Shown here: piece after piece, positions 37,001 to 49,576 of the stretch
Layout of the letters: the number at the start of each line of letters is the position of its first letter
How positions within the stretch are numbered: position 1 is the first letter of the stretch
Assembly: GCA_028551475.1 (NCBI GenBank)
Contig: CM052356.1
Location: 21,479,884-21,543,883 of the forward strand
Reading direction: 5' to 3'
Source: Casuarina equisetifolia
Taxonomy: Eukaryota; Streptophyta; Magnoliopsida; Fagales; Casuarinaceae
DNA length: 64,000 nt
Notes under the pieces: generated by a model
Told to the model about the DNA's origin: nothing
Database searches by the model: none
Seen by the model: the letters and a program-made list of their open reading frames with translations, nothing else
Position numbers and translations under genes: made by a program

Positions 37001-38340
37001 AGATTTATCATCTATTTTTATTTTTTTATAACCATGATTCATTTCACCCAAAGAAAATCTTTTTATGGTCCATGTAAACAATTCTTTTAGTTTACTAGAG
37101 GTACGTACATTCTAATTTTCATTTTTGAAAAGTCTTCAATTAATAATATCCATAAAAAAATTTAAAATTTTTTAGAAACTACAAGTATTATTTTCGAAGA
37201 CTTAAGATACATGACTTTCTTTTGCTCTTTTTAATTCTTTTGTCGCTTATTTTATTTTATTTTTTCTCATTTTCAAAACTTCTAAGTTAGCTCCCAAATT
37301 CCTTCCTCCTTATTGCAACGATGTTTGATCCTTTATTACAACTTTGTCATCTCCCATTACAATCTAGGTTTGAATTGAATTGAAATACTAAGTTCATTAT
37401 GTCCAAAGGAACATTTCGTCTTGTGATTTTTGATTATCATCTCTCGAGATTTCTTAACCTAAGATTATAATTCATGAGCTTGAGCTTAACCTTATCTCTG
37501 ATGCATCCCTTCCCTTTTAGAAATAAAAAAATAAAAAATTATTTTGTCATATAGTTTAATTTTAAGCATAATTAGATCAATCTTATTCCTTACAATTTTG
37601 CCATTTCAAATGTAGATAACATGACAAATAATAAGTTTTGGTTGAATGCTATAATAGTAAAATTGTGATCCAAATTTTCATATTGCTAGTATAGAGGATT
37701 TTGCTATTACAATAAGGATAGGTTGGAACCTTAAAAATTAGTCAAACTATCGCAATTAGGAGTCAACTATTAGAACAAAAGTCAAACTATAAACAATAAA
37801 TCTGATCTTTATTATTTTATTATAGGATATTTTGTCATAACAACTACATTAATTGGCTAATTTCATTTCTAGGCATTTTTAAGTTCAAGTCAAGCTAAGT
37901 TAAGTATCGATTCCTTGAAGTTGACTCCACAAAAGCTTTTTTTTTTTTTTTCATGGGCAATAGAGACCAATCGTGTTAGAGGACTTTAGGCTAGATGGCC
38001 TTCAAGGAAAAAGAAAGAGAACACCTCTTCTTACCTAAGATGAGGGAAAAGAGAACTAAAGCCCTTTAAAGGTAGCTCAACATTTCAAGTTTTAATATTT
38101 TAAAGCTCCTCTTACAAGAAAGTAGTTTTGTTCTTACACAACCCTAAGATATGCTCACCAACAAGGCTTCCATTGGACTATGATCAACAATTAAACAAAA
38201 GTCAAGATGCTACTTCTATGTCGACCTTAATGCCTTACTAAATGCTACTTTACTTTAGATATTCCATTAGTCAACTCTAGAATCTTTACCTTGTTGCCTC
38301 CTCTAGGAAGAACATATGATAAGTTTCACATCATACATTA
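34066..38340. other. Gene-free, very AT-rich spacer
   Basis: Downstream flank of the LRR gene, then poly-T/A-rich DNA with no open frame of note and no repeat I can name. It may include the outer part of the chromovirus LTR near its right end. Confidence 0.5.
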
Positions 38341-38429
38341 GTGTAGCCTATGTACCAAAATACAAAAAAGCCATGCATGGCTCCCTCAAGTAAGTCACAA
38401 TCATAAGACTTCCTCCTTCCTTGGGGTTA

Positions 38430-39530
38430 GCCATGTCCTCAAGGCCAAATGATACAAACTAATCTTGGAAATGATTAACCTTTTCCCAAGTGGCATCTAT
38501 AAGGGAAACCTTGCCTAGTGTATTAGTATCTCTTGGACACCCTTCTTTATCCTTTGATCCAATACTGTCTAAGGAATAACAGTCAAGTGATTGCCTTCTT
38601 CTATGATTATCAAAATCTCTATTTGGATTGAATTAGATGACCTAATGAACCTCTTTAAGCAAGAGACATGCATCATCAGATGAATTTTAGAATCTATTAG
38701 AAGATTCAATTTGTAAGTAACTTGACCACTCATTGTAGAATTTATTAAGGGCAAAGTAGTACAAAGATAACTTGTGAAAAGTAGTAGTAGTAGTAGTAGT
38801 AGTAGTAAGACACAATAGGTACATCTTGGTTTATCACTTTATTTGGTTGTCTATTTAGAGGTGATAGGATGAAGAGATATTGAAGTGAGATTGCTAAAGT
38901 TGAAACAATTTTCACTAAAACAGGCTCATAAAGGTCATACTTCAGTTGTAAGTGATTGTTTTTGGCATGTCATAAAGTTTGAAGATGGTGTCAAAGAATC
39001 TAGGCAACCATGGATCTTGAGAATGGGTGCTTGATCAGAATGAAGGTGCAAAATTAAAGTGTCTACCAATAATGACAAAAATGGAAAAATTTCCATGGAA
39101 AGAAGGCATACCTTTGATGAAGTTTGTGGAGACATCTAGTTAGACCTTCATAGGCATTGGAAGCAACTATAGCATTGTAGGGGTAGGGGAGCTTTCCCAC
39201 TAATGCTATTGACACATTCTAGAATAATAAATGTGGTTTAAAATGTTCCTCCTCATTCCATTTTAATTAAAAAAAAAAAAAAGCTATGATGTGTTGGTAG
39301 ATTTTGTGGTTGCCTTTATGGCCAACTCCCTTCATATCTTCAAGAATTGGTTGGATCAAGGCTAAGCCTTGTAGAAGATATATTCTTCCCTTAAAAAATA
39401 GGACATGTTTTTGCTCCTAATGACCAAGAGCCTTAGCTTCTTCCACTTGAATGATAAGATCATGTAGGTTTGGATTCCCATTAACCTCTTTCTTAATTAC
39501 CTTCAGTCAAACAAGAACAAACATGGATAT
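38430..39530 (-). pseudogene. Ty3 integrase and chromodomain remnant
   Basis: Minus-strand reading shows an integrase zone (FIKGMPSFHGNFSIFV, compared with the usual FIEGLP...), a linker TYKLNLLIDSKIHLMMHVSC that matches the common YKLDLP...HPVFHVSCLK motif, and a chromodomain (LDQRIKKGVQEILIH, ending in a LEDMANPKEGG-like stretch in another frame). Stops and shifts are frequent. The chromodomain places the element in the chromovirus branch, whose integrases can target chromatin marks. Confidence 0.75.
38781..38807. repeat. (GTA)9 microsatellite
   Basis: A perfect trinucleotide run inside the degraded Ty3 pol region. Confidence 0.9.
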
Positions 39531-39768
39531 TGTTAAGTTGTAAATCAATGCATTATTTTTGTTATTGGGTTGGGTTGTGTATGTTATTGGGCCCAGTTTA
39601 GTTTATTAGTTATTGGGCTTAGGCTTAATAAACTTGAACCTGTAATTAGGGTTATTCACCCTATGTATATAATGTAATTAGTTTTTTTATCTCTTAATTA
39701 AGAAATCCTTAGGAGAGTTTTTCCCATACTTTAATTCCAATTCCTTAGATGTGTTTCCTTTCCTTAGA
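39531..39768 (+). repeat. copia 5' LTR
   Basis: Starts TGTTAAGTTG; followed directly by the primer site. Shares TATTGGGC-type runs and the CTTAGA ending with the LTR at 71-329. Confidence 0.8.
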
Positions 39769-40679
39769 TGGTATCGAGAGCCAACCTAAGGATTCCATGC
39801 TAAATCTAATATGATTTTTTCTTTTATTTATATTGTCTTTCGTCCTCTACTTGTTTAGAGCCAAAGTAGTACTTTGTCTCTTGATTCCTTGTTCATATAA
39901 TAGATTTATGTCTCAATCTTTTTCTTTTGGTATGTTTTTCAATCTCTTTTCAGTTTTTTTTCTCGATCAATTGTTGGTCACTATCACTATTCCTTTGTTG
40001 CGATTTCATTTGGGAGCTCAACCATTGTTCAAAATAGGACATTTTGTCTTAGGGTTAAAGGCCATTTTGCCCTCCTATTGTCTCCTACCTAAATGCACCA
40101 TTCTATTTATTTTTTAGGTTATCTAATCGGGTCCCTACCCATTTGCATAACTCAGTTCATAACCCATTTTCTTGCAAACTCTAAACGCACCATTTTACTT
40201 AACCTTCAATGTGCACCATTTCATTAAATGGTCTAAATGCACATTTTGATCACCTAATCAACCCCACTATCTTACTTAATTCTTTATGCACATCGGTTCA
40301 CTAAACACTTGATGCAAACCATTTTATTAAATGGTCTAAATGCACGTTTTCACTCAAGTGCAGGGCTCTTATTCGATCAAATGGGTATGGGTCCTTTAAT
40401 CAAATTTTTACCTAATTAGATGACCTAGGTCGCATATTTTGGTAAAGACTTAATTTTTGTCACCATCGTCGCCATTCTTGTCACCAAGTATTTCCAACAC
40501 GATGGGTGGGCAATTTAAGTCTTCCCAAGTTGCAAATTTGGCAAAGATGTCAAATCCATTGTTTTTTTTACCACCGATGATGTCTCTATTGCCATTTTGG
40601 TCCCTTAACTCGTCATGAGATTTGTTGATTATTTCCCTTGGAGACATAATATGCTTATTGCACTTAGTTCAAGGGACAA

Positions 40680-43600
40680 ACTTGATTTTGTGAATGGAAG
40701 TTGCCAAAACCTACTGATAATGACCAACATGCAAGTCTTTAGGAAAAATGTAACATGGTTGTGCTTTCTTGGTTGATGAACTCCGTTTATCCTGATATCG
40801 GGAACATTGTTTCTCTATGCCTTACTACTTGTGTTGCTTGGAAAATGTTAAAGACAAGGTATTTTGGAGTCTTTAGTACTCAACGATATGATCTATAACA
40901 GTAAATTGGAGAGGTTAAACAACAACTAGATGAGTCTGTAGCCATGTATTTTTCTTGGCTTTTTGATCTTTGGGTAGAATTGAATAAGTGTTTACTGACA
41001 ATTAAGTGCAAGTGTAATGACTACACTTACAATTTCTTGGCTTTGTTGGCAGCCAAGAGAGAATCTAGATGGGTTATTTGTTGTCTTCTTGGACTTTGGC
41101 CTATGTGTGCTACAATGAAAAGCAACATCACTTCACACAACCCTATTCCATCCTTAGATGACATCTTCCTATTGGTTACTAATGAAGAGCATCAGTGTAG
41201 TCTGCAAGTAGATAATGAGAGGATTGATTTATGTGCTTTTATTGTACAATCCCCAACATCTTTTGGAAGGGGGTTTGAGACTAGTTAGAGGGATAATCAT
41301 TTCTTTATAATTAGTAACTTGAGACACTTATTCAATGTTGAATTTGGACAAGGAGGGTCGAGGCCCTTTTATGAGCATTGTCGTCGACTAAGACATACAA
41401 AAGACAAATATTTTTAGCTAATTGGGTTTTTTAATAGGCCCGAGAATTAGAAGAAAAAAGATAGCAACACTAGTTCAACACATGTAATTAGTGTTGAATC
41501 TAGCAATTTGTCCACAACTTCTGTGACTAGTGCAACACCAATGCAAACAGATATCCCTACTGGCCAAACTCTCACACTTGAGCAATATCAATAAGTGATT
41601 CAACTTCTTAGTTGTTTTAGGCCTACTAAGCACATGACAAACTTTATAGGTACAATTTCTTATTTGTAAAATTCATCTTTATCTAATTGACTTATTAATT
41701 TAGGGATGAATAACCACATTACGTATGATCTCATGTGTATGGAAAACATTAGGTCATACACATCAAACTCCATTTAGGTTAAATGGTCTAGTAATAATAG
41801 TGTGGCTATCACTTATATTAGGATTGTTCGCATTTCTCTTTTTGTCATACTTTAGGATGTCTTATATGTAAGCTTTTGTTCATTGTCAAATTTACCTTTG
41901 ATAATTCTTGTTAAGTCACCTTTTACTCACACTTTTGTTTTTTTCAAGACCATTTGACTGGGACAGTACTAGGACTGGGTAAGGCTAAGTGTCGTTTATA
42001 TCATCTAATGTATCCAATAGATGCCACAACGAATGTCTTTTCTACAATTGTTAAAACTTTTGAATGCAATGCTCCGAAGAGGGCTAATGTGTGTAAAAAT
42101 ACTATATTAAGAATAATGGTTTGAGTAATAAAAATATGTTATGGTATTATCTTTTTGGTCATTCTTTTTATTATACATCTCCTAACATATTTTGTCAAGT
42201 CTGTCCTTTGGTGAAGCAAACTCGCCTTCCATTTTCATCTCATTTTCAGGTACAAACTCCATTTTTGAGTTGGTACATGTTGACATATAAGGTCCTCATC
42301 GAACCCCACATCATGATAGCTCACATTACTTTATGACCATTATTGATAATTTTTCACATGGGACTTGAATGTGTTTCATGCGATACAAAAGTCAAGCATT
42401 ATATTTCTTATACTCTTTTTTTAATATAATAGAAACCCAATTTCAAACTCGTATTTTTAGATTGCATTATGATAATAGATTTGAGTTTTTTAGTCATGAA
42501 TGTATATCATTCCTTCAGTTTTGTGGGGTTTATCATAAGAGCTCGTGTGTTCACACTCCACAGCAAAATGATGTCATAAAATGAAAACATCAACATATCC
42601 TTAATGTGGTGCAAGCTTTATGATTCCAATCTATTATCCCTAATCATTATTGGGCTAAGTGTATCTTAATTGCCACTCACATCATTCTCATCTTCCTACA
42701 CTAGTCTTAGATGGAAAAACTCCTTTTGACATTCTCTTTCATAAATCCCCATATGTCTCATATCTTTAAATCTTTGGGTATTTGTGCTATGCCACAGTTG
42801 TTTCATGTGAGGACAAATTTATGCCTCACATGCCAAACCATGTGTGTTTATGAGATATCCTTCATCCCAAAAAGATTATCATGTCCTTAACCTTACCATA
42901 CGCATACTTCTCACTATCTAAGACATTGTGTTCCATGAGTTAGTTTTCTCTTCACTCAGTCCCAGTCATCTCCTTTTGTCCCCCGCCTCAATCTTTTGTT
43001 CCTTTAGATTCCAATCCATATTTAATGCATGATTCAACTAAGCATCCTTCTTCGTTGTTAGCATTAAGGCCTACCATACCTAATATCCCTTCCTTACCTA
43101 ATATCCCTATCGAGTCCTCACCTCTTTCACCATCTAAGGATCCACTTTTTTCTCCCTCATCAATGGTTGAACCTCTGGATTCACCTACTGTGAATTCACC
43201 CATTACATATTCACCCATTATAGATCTACCCTTTGAGTTAGTGCCTATGGTCACTACTCTTGTCGTCAGACGTTCCCAACATGCATCCAAACCTCCTATA
43301 TAGACTCAAGATTATCAATGTAATCATATCACTTTTACATCTAATGCCCACTGCTCAGTACATCCTTGAGCCATATTATATTCTATTTTACAATTTGTGA
43401 CCCTTAACAATTTATCTCCCACACATCAAGCTTTCATTGCCTTCATTTCTTCCATCCGAGAGCCACTCTACTATCATGAGACTGTTTGTGATCCATGCTA
43501 GGTGGATGTTATGGCCAATGAACTCCATGCATTGGAGGCTAATCACATGTGGAAGTTGGTTGATTTGCCATTAGGTCGTAAGCCAATAAGGTGTCAATTA

Positions 43601-43680
43601 GTTTACAAGGTCAAATATCATGTTGATGGATCCAACGAGAGGTATAAAGCTTATCTTGTGGCTAAGGGATACTCTTAGCG
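40680..43680 (+). pseudogene. copia gag, integrase and partial RT remnant
   Basis: The gag region near 40,880-41,280 reads LDESVAMYFSWLFDLWVELN and DDIFLLVTNEEHQCSL. A decayed zinc knuckle lies near 41,380 (HCRRLRHTKDKYF). Integrase lies at 42,120-42,680 (CPLVKQTRLPF, then HILNVVQAL). The RT N-terminus lies at 43,500-43,680 (ALEANHMWKLVDLPLGRKPI, LVYKVKYHVDG, LVAKGYS), ending at the deletion. Many stops; not expressible. Confidence 0.8.
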
Positions 43681-43690
43681 ATATGGGATT

Positions 43691-43911
43691 TATTTTTGCT
43701 ATTGGGTTAGGACATGTATGTTATTAGGCCTAGTTTATTCATTAGTTATTAGATTTTGGCTCAATAAACCCGAACCTATAATTAGGGTAATTCACCTTAT
43801 GTATATTGTGTAATTAGGTTTTTTTATGTCTTAATCAAGAAATCTTAAGGAGAGTTTTTCTCATATTCATGCTTCAATTCTGGTTCCTCATATGTGTTTC
43901 CTTTTCTTAGA
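43691..43911 (+). repeat. copia 3' LTR, 5' tip missing
   Basis: Aligns with the left LTR from about 39,554 onward; the first 23 or so bases are absent. Confidence 0.8.
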
Positions 43912-44217
43912 GATACCATAAAAAAAACTATTATTTTGTGCTTACAAAATAAAGTATCGGTTGCCTTTGTTCATGGTTGCACAACTGAACATCAATTGCG
44001 AATTTTTCCTCGCTTGGGTGATACTTCATAATAAAGTCAATGTCTATCACTTTAGATAACCACTTTTACTGAGTAGCTTTTATGATTCTCTGCTTTCATA
44101 GAAATGTAGGTTATGTTGATTTGTGCACAAAATGAACCTTCTCCTTAGCACATATTGGAGCCACTTATGCATTGCTAGTACGAAGGCCATCATTTTCTTA
44201 TCCAAAATGGAGAGAAG
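43912..44217 (-). pseudogene. Ty3 RNase H fragment
   Basis: The minus strand reads DKKMMAFVLAMHKWLQYVLR, then VIDIDFIMKYHPSEEKFAID, matching the usual Ty3 RNase H text around EKE...AV.KWR.YL and the DF.I.Y.PG motif. It ends exactly at the copia on one side and the LTR-like insert on the other. Confidence 0.75.
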
Positions 44218-45872
44218 TATTAAGAATATGGATACTCCTTATTTATTTTGATGATGACAAAAAGAAAGCTTTAAAAAGTATTTTACGATAGAAAAAGTGA
44301 CAAAAAGAATTAACATAAGACATTATTTAACATAATATTCTTATCAGATATTATATTAATTCCATATTTAACGTTAGGAATAAAATTTCTCATCCCTTCT
44401 TGTCATGTGATAGGTTCAAAATGGTTAGATTGTAATAAGAAAAGTCTAGACTATTTTTGCCCATTACTTGACCCATTTCTTTTATTTCAAATGGATTGTT
44501 CTCCTTCATTCAAGTAGGCTATTCTTTTTCATTCAAGTGGGCTGAGACAAAGCCAAAGCTCGAGACAATGAATTAAAGTGAAAAGTGCATTTCGCTTGCT
44601 CATGGTTTTCCCTTCTTCCCCTCTTTCTTCCGGCTTCTTGGGTTCAACAGAGAGCTTATTTCTCTTTTCTTTTAGTGATCGGATTGTGGTATATTAGCTA
44701 TTCTAACAACTCAAACAAATAAAAATGAAGTAATAACTAGTCCCTAAGTCCTACAAGCTTTTGATTTACTGTGGTTCTTGTTTTGCAGAAAACAAGTCAA
44801 TTAATAGAAACTATTGAGCAAAATATCAAATAACAAAAACTGAGAAAACAAGCCATATAGCTACCAAGTTTGATCATTCCTACTTTGAATATAGACTTTG
44901 CGTTGTAATTGTGAAATCGTGAAAGAATACCATTGAGTTTCAAGGATTGCTTTTTGTCCAAATCGAATTCATTACTCTATTGATTGCTTTATTGTAAATG
45001 CACTTCTAGCTGGGCTTACATCTAATTATTTAGTGCATTGACTTGGATATTGAAAGCCTTGTGTTTTAAATCATTATATTGAGCTCAATTTCATAAAATT
45101 TGGTGAAGCTCTAATCTTGATAATTTGGGGATTTTCATGTTGGCATGGTCACTAAGCTATAACTTTCTATCTTGTGCTAATTTAATTGATGATTGAAAGT
45201 GTTCTTGATTTAATTAAAGTGTGCTCTCGCAATTATATACGCTCTTTATTACACACTTGTTGAACTATTTGCATCGAATCAAATTGATTATGATTGTGAG
45301 TGTAGGTGACTTAGTTGTTGATTGTGCAGTGAAATATTATCCATGTACTTTGCTGGCTACCACTCTTGTTTGAAGAGCATCTCCTAGGGAGAAATTTTAT
45401 ATCATTATATATTGCATAAGCTAAATTGTGTGCTGATTTGTGAATCAATTTGGTCTAGCTCATTTTAGAGTAAAATTGAATCGAAAGTGTATTTGGTTAG
45501 CAAGGGACATTTCCCTTGTGTATGTCACTTGACTTTCTCTTATAAAAAGAAAAACTAGTTAAATTAGGTGTGTGGCACCTATATTATTTCAAGACGCATA
45601 CTCTTGGTGTATTGCGAGTCCCTTAGGTTGTGAAGGACTATTTATAGGTTACGTAAACCTTGTATTGGATATTGGAGAATAATGTCTCTCTAGGATTAAT
45701 GGATAGGTTAACTCTTTAATGAGCTGATTAAGAATGGGATGGAGGCAGATTCGGGTGACTCGAACCCCCTCCTAAACCTAAGAAATTGAGTAAATAAAAA
45801 GGGAAGAGAAAGTAACAAATCCACAACCTAACTCAAACCCCTACTTTCTTTGGTTACCTACACAAACTTACA
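44218..45872. mobile_element. Probable solo LTR (1,655 bp) inserted in the Ty3 RNase H region
   Basis: The insert runs TATTAAG...ACTTACA and is flanked by AGAAG (44213-44217) and AGGAG (45873-45877), a 5-bp duplication with one difference. When it is taken out, Ty3 coding to the right (FFGKALNEKETP) joins that to the left (DKKMMAF) at the expected spacing. No coding capacity inside. The start resembles copia (SIRE-like) LTRs with TTATTTTGATGATGAC, but the family is unproven. A box-B-like GGTTCGAGTC lies on the minus strand near 45,757. Confidence 0.55.
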
Positions 45873-47560
45873 AGGAGTTTCTTTTTCGTTAAGTGCCTTT
45901 CCAAAGAAGGCAATTGGTCTTTTCATTGTCTAAGAATTCCTCCCACTTCCTTCTTAGACCCGCTACACCTTATCACACAAAGGGCTGTGAGAAGTCGATA
46001 GCACAAGATTGGGTACTCACTAGGGCAGCCTTAAGCTTGTTGAAAGTAATATTTGCCTTCTCCGCCCATAGGAAGTTTCTCTTTTTTAGGGTATTGTCTA
46101 TACACAAGTTTGTCATAAAAAAAAATAAAAATAAAAAATAAAAAGCAAGTCATGACTATACACAGGTATTCGAAAGGCCAATTGACATTACAAGAAACTA
46201 ATAGTAGCCGTTTTGCATTCTAAATGTTGTCTTTTCAATATTGGCCAGAAATATTTTTACCTAGTGGTATCCTAACCTAAGTTGAGTTTATAGTAAAATT
46301 TAACGACATGAAGCTTGTCAAGTAGCTCGTTAACCATTGAGATTAGAAAGCTATCCTTAATGGTCTCATGGCTTAGTGATTGGTGGTCAATACATGTGTC
46401 AAGAGCCATCCTGCTAATGAACCAACAAGATTGGAGACAAGCATGAGCTCATGCTCAGTCTCACTACTCCTAATTTCAATAACTCTGAAATAATTCCTTC
46501 AATGGTCTTTTTCTGATAATACAAATATTGATAGGTCCTTGTTGATATATGATTTCCCTCAGTTTTTAGAAAGATGCAATGGTCATTTTACCTCTTGGGT
46601 TGTAAGCCTCATGGTTCTTTAAAAATATCCTTGTACCATGAGAATAAGGGCTCCATCTCTTATCTTCCTTCAAGTGGCACCTTGAATACATTTGACTCCT
46701 TGCTACTATCAACCATGAGAGCTATAATTCAAAGCAACAATATGTGCTTACTGTTCATAACTTCTTTGTAATCTATTCTTCCCGACTATAAAGTTTGGTG
46801 CCTCATTGCTTCCTTTCAACTTTATCCATCTTCAATTTTGAAATCCATTTCAAGTTTGGAAAAGTCCCACTTAATCTGACTAAGGGTACAAAGCCTCTAA
46901 ATACCTAAAGTTGCTCAACAATCCTTCGCTAACCAATTTGTCATTGTTGGCAATGACTTTGAATCTCCCATCCTAAGTGGGCTTCACTCATATCACTTGG
47001 CCAATCTATCATTGACAAATTATGAGTGCTTCCTAAATCAATTAGAAAGCTAACCCGAAGCCTTTACCTTCTTAGGCAACCTTGCACCTGCATGGTTCAT
47101 GGTGACTACGTTATGCCAATGGCACTAATTGATATTTTAGAAGCAATCTCTTTCTCCTCCTGATCTCATGGGACCTCTTCCTCTCCTGTCTCCTCCTCTG
47201 GCCCCCCGGTAACAGGTTAGGCTTCTTCCAATAAAAAGGGCTTCCAATAATCATGGTCAAGTGTTAACTTCTCATCGTGTTTATGCATAAGCCTTTGGTG
47301 CAACTTTCTTGGAGTTCTAAGGGGAATAGCGGCCCTGCTTTCACCTTGTGAGCTCCTAATAACCTATCGATGACATATTGGTGTTTTGTCTAGATGTCAA
47401 GAGCCTAGACTTAAAGAAGCAAGCCAACCCTAAAATTGCTGATAGTTTGACTGGCATGCAAGCTTGCACCTTCGCGCATATTAAGTCCCTAAGACTGCTA
47501 AGAAAGCAGCCAACATATTGCTCGTGGGACAGCCTCCTTGCACAAAGCAATTAACTAGAG
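45873..47560 (-). pseudogene. Ty3 gag, protease and RT remnant
   Basis: The gag part at 47,356-47,550 (HEQYVGCFLSSLRDLICAKV, VKLSAILGLA) matches the common gag text around FL.GL...I. The protease core near 46,935-47,060 reads SFLIDLGSTHNLSMIDWPS, with the catalytic D kept as DLG. The RT/RNase H junction at 45,890-46,080 reads KFLWAEKANITFNKLKAAL and RPIAFFGKAL. Stops are frequent in between. Confidence 0.8.
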
Positions 47561-47892
47561 AAAGCCATTTGGTATTCGCTCACTGAGCTAGTTTGGCAAA
47601 GCTTAGTGAGCTCCCTGAAAAAAATACCAATAGTTAGATGGGGCGTAAAGCTGACATAACTCACAGTCGAGGGAACAGGTGCAGTCAAGAGGCTGCACTA
47701 CACCCAAGTGTAGCCTACGTACCAAAAGATAGAATACCTATGTAGGGCTCTCCAGGGTAAGTCACAATGTTTATGATTGTGACAAGTTAATTCATGAGAT
47801 TTCTAATCACAAAATGATACATCAAAAGTGGCCAATGCCAATATTTGAAATGATTTGAAATGTAAGAGGTGAAGCCCGTAAGGAAAGGAAAA

Positions 47893-47927
<35 letters not shown>

Positions 47928-47936
47928 GTGTGGGCG
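47893..47936. repeat. Run of 44 G
   Basis: An uninterrupted G homopolymer followed by TGTGTGGGCGCGGGGGG. Very unusual in this AT-rich setting; either a real G-tract or an assembly fault. Confidence 0.9.
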
Positions 47937-49576
47937 CGGGGGGTTGTGGAAAGAAGAAGAAGAAGAAACATCTATATTAGAGGGAGTAACATGCGGAATA
48001 GCAACGGCCTAGAATAACCTTTGAGGAGATCTTCACCGGCGGAGTAAAGGACAGAGATAAGGATTTGATGGTGAGAAGACAATATAGGTTGCAAGGATGT
48101 TGTACATTTAGTGGATGAGCTAAGCTAACAGTAAGCTACTAAAAATTCGAAAAACTCATTTGATAATTTTTTTTAAGCAACTTCAAAATTCTAATTGATG
48201 ACTCTCTATGAGAAAATAAAATCAGAATTTAAACTTCAAAACTTCAAGAAAATTAGTAGAAGATTGAGTCAAGTTCAAAAGCATTTTAAATATTTTTGGA
48301 GTAATTGAAACGTATGCGACTAATTTGGACTCTCAAGAATTTTTGTGTAGTACTTTTTACAAGAAATTATTTTGAAAATAGAACTATATTTACATAAATA
48401 TTATATGTTACACCATACAATACATATGCAAAACAAAAAAATTACACATATATATTAGACACGAATATATGCATCTATCTTATATATATTGTATATTTTT
48501 GTGTGTAAAAACGGTTATGGTAGATGTAGTAACACGTGTATTATGTATGTATTACAAATATAGTTTCAATTTCTTTACAAATTAATAAAATAAAGTATCT
48601 ATACCTTCACGCCTGAACACATATATTCATGTGTAGATTACCCACCCACAAAAGAATATAAATAAACCAATATAGTAGCTTGATTTGTCTCTTTTCACTC
48701 CCACCCTTCGAAAAAGTTTTAATTTATTCTTTTTATTCTTTTTTTTTTGGTAAGTAATTTCATGCCAGAACATAGTAATGAACATAACATGTTTTATCTT
48801 GAGAAAGTCTTCAAATTAATTATCAATTTCTCGTACAAATATTTGGAGTTGTCATTCAATCTCAAACAAACTGAATTTGGGTCATGCTCGTTTAATTGAA
48901 AGCCAAAATGGTACCAGCTGGACCCAACAATGCACTAGCCACCTACGAAAATGGTAGTGGGAATCATGTGGGAAAAGCGGCCGTCAAGTTGGACGAAGTG
49001 AGGCAACATGCTAGGTTCGTTTAATGGAGAGGACAGGTAGACAAGTGGACAGCTGATTCTTACCCTAAATCATTCCTAAAATAAATTTAAGTAAAGTAAA
49101 CAGGTAATCTAAATCTAGTTTTTAAGAGATTAAATTAAGGATCGAACTCTTTTCTCTTACTCATGAACCAAAAGAAGAAAATCAGTATCCAGAGAATTTA
49201 AACTAAAAACAATGATATGGTCCCGATCACCCTTTCCTAAACAACAAAATTAATTTGCGGGTGATCCCACAGGATTGGTGATGGCAAGTTCAAGTGCAAA
49301 ACTTCGTAAAAAAAAATGAGTAAGGAAGTGTTTCAATTGTTTTGTTTCCCAAGCTAAAAGAGCCCGCTGTTATCATTTGATGTCGATAGCGTATTCATGC
49401 CGACTCAAGTGTGATTGGATGGTCGACCACTTGAGAGCCTGCCCACTTCTTGAGTTGTTACATCCAAGATGAAATCCTCTGAAAAGGGCTTTGTTTTGGT
49501 CCACATGATTGATATCGCGTAGATAATCTTCATGAAAGGAATCCCAGTGGGAGAGCAGCCCCACTTTCATTTCGAA
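47937..49576. other. AT-rich spacer before the second LRR gene
   Basis: No gene or named repeat. Contains TATA/TACA-rich stretches near 48,400-48,620. The short minus frame at 49,373-49,600 is not supported as a gene. Confidence 0.5.

Larger units (their letters stand above)
39531..43911 (+). mobile_element. Ty1/copia element with the 3' half of pol deleted
   Basis: Left LTR 39531-39768 (TGTTAAG...CTTAGA), primer site TGGTATCGAGAGCC (39769-39782), gag, integrase and the first part of RT in order, then the right LTR from 43,691. The flanks GATAT (39526-39530) and GATAC (43912-43916) look like a target duplication with one change. RT stops after its N-terminal third and the right LTR begins at once, lacking its first 20 or so bases, so one deletion removed the rest of RT, RNase H and the LTR tip. 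Confidence 0.85.
38341..47772 (-). mobile_element. Decayed chromodomain Ty3 retrotransposon, split by two later insertions
   Basis: Minus-strand fragments follow Ty3 order: gag (47,560-47,356), protease (near 47,050-46,935), RT (46,400-46,080), RT/RNase H (46,080-45,873 and 44,217-43,912), integrase (39,530-38,900) and chromodomain (38,760-38,430). The gaps are filled by a copia (39,531-43,911) and an LTR-like insert (44,218-45,872). A 62-bp segment starting GTGTAGCCT and ending AAGTCACAAT occurs near both ends (38,341-38,402 and 47,709-47,772) and probably belongs to the LTRs. The distance from gag to the right copy is too short for a full gag, so part is deleted. LTR ends were not resolved. 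Confidence 0.75.

Noticed and set aside
38569..38754. 61-codon minus frame as a small gene
   Set aside because: It is the integrase-chromodomain linker of the Ty3 remnant.
45740..45790. tRNA gene suggested by GGTTCGAGTC on the minus strand
   Set aside because: No box A and no clover-leaf arms in the flanks.
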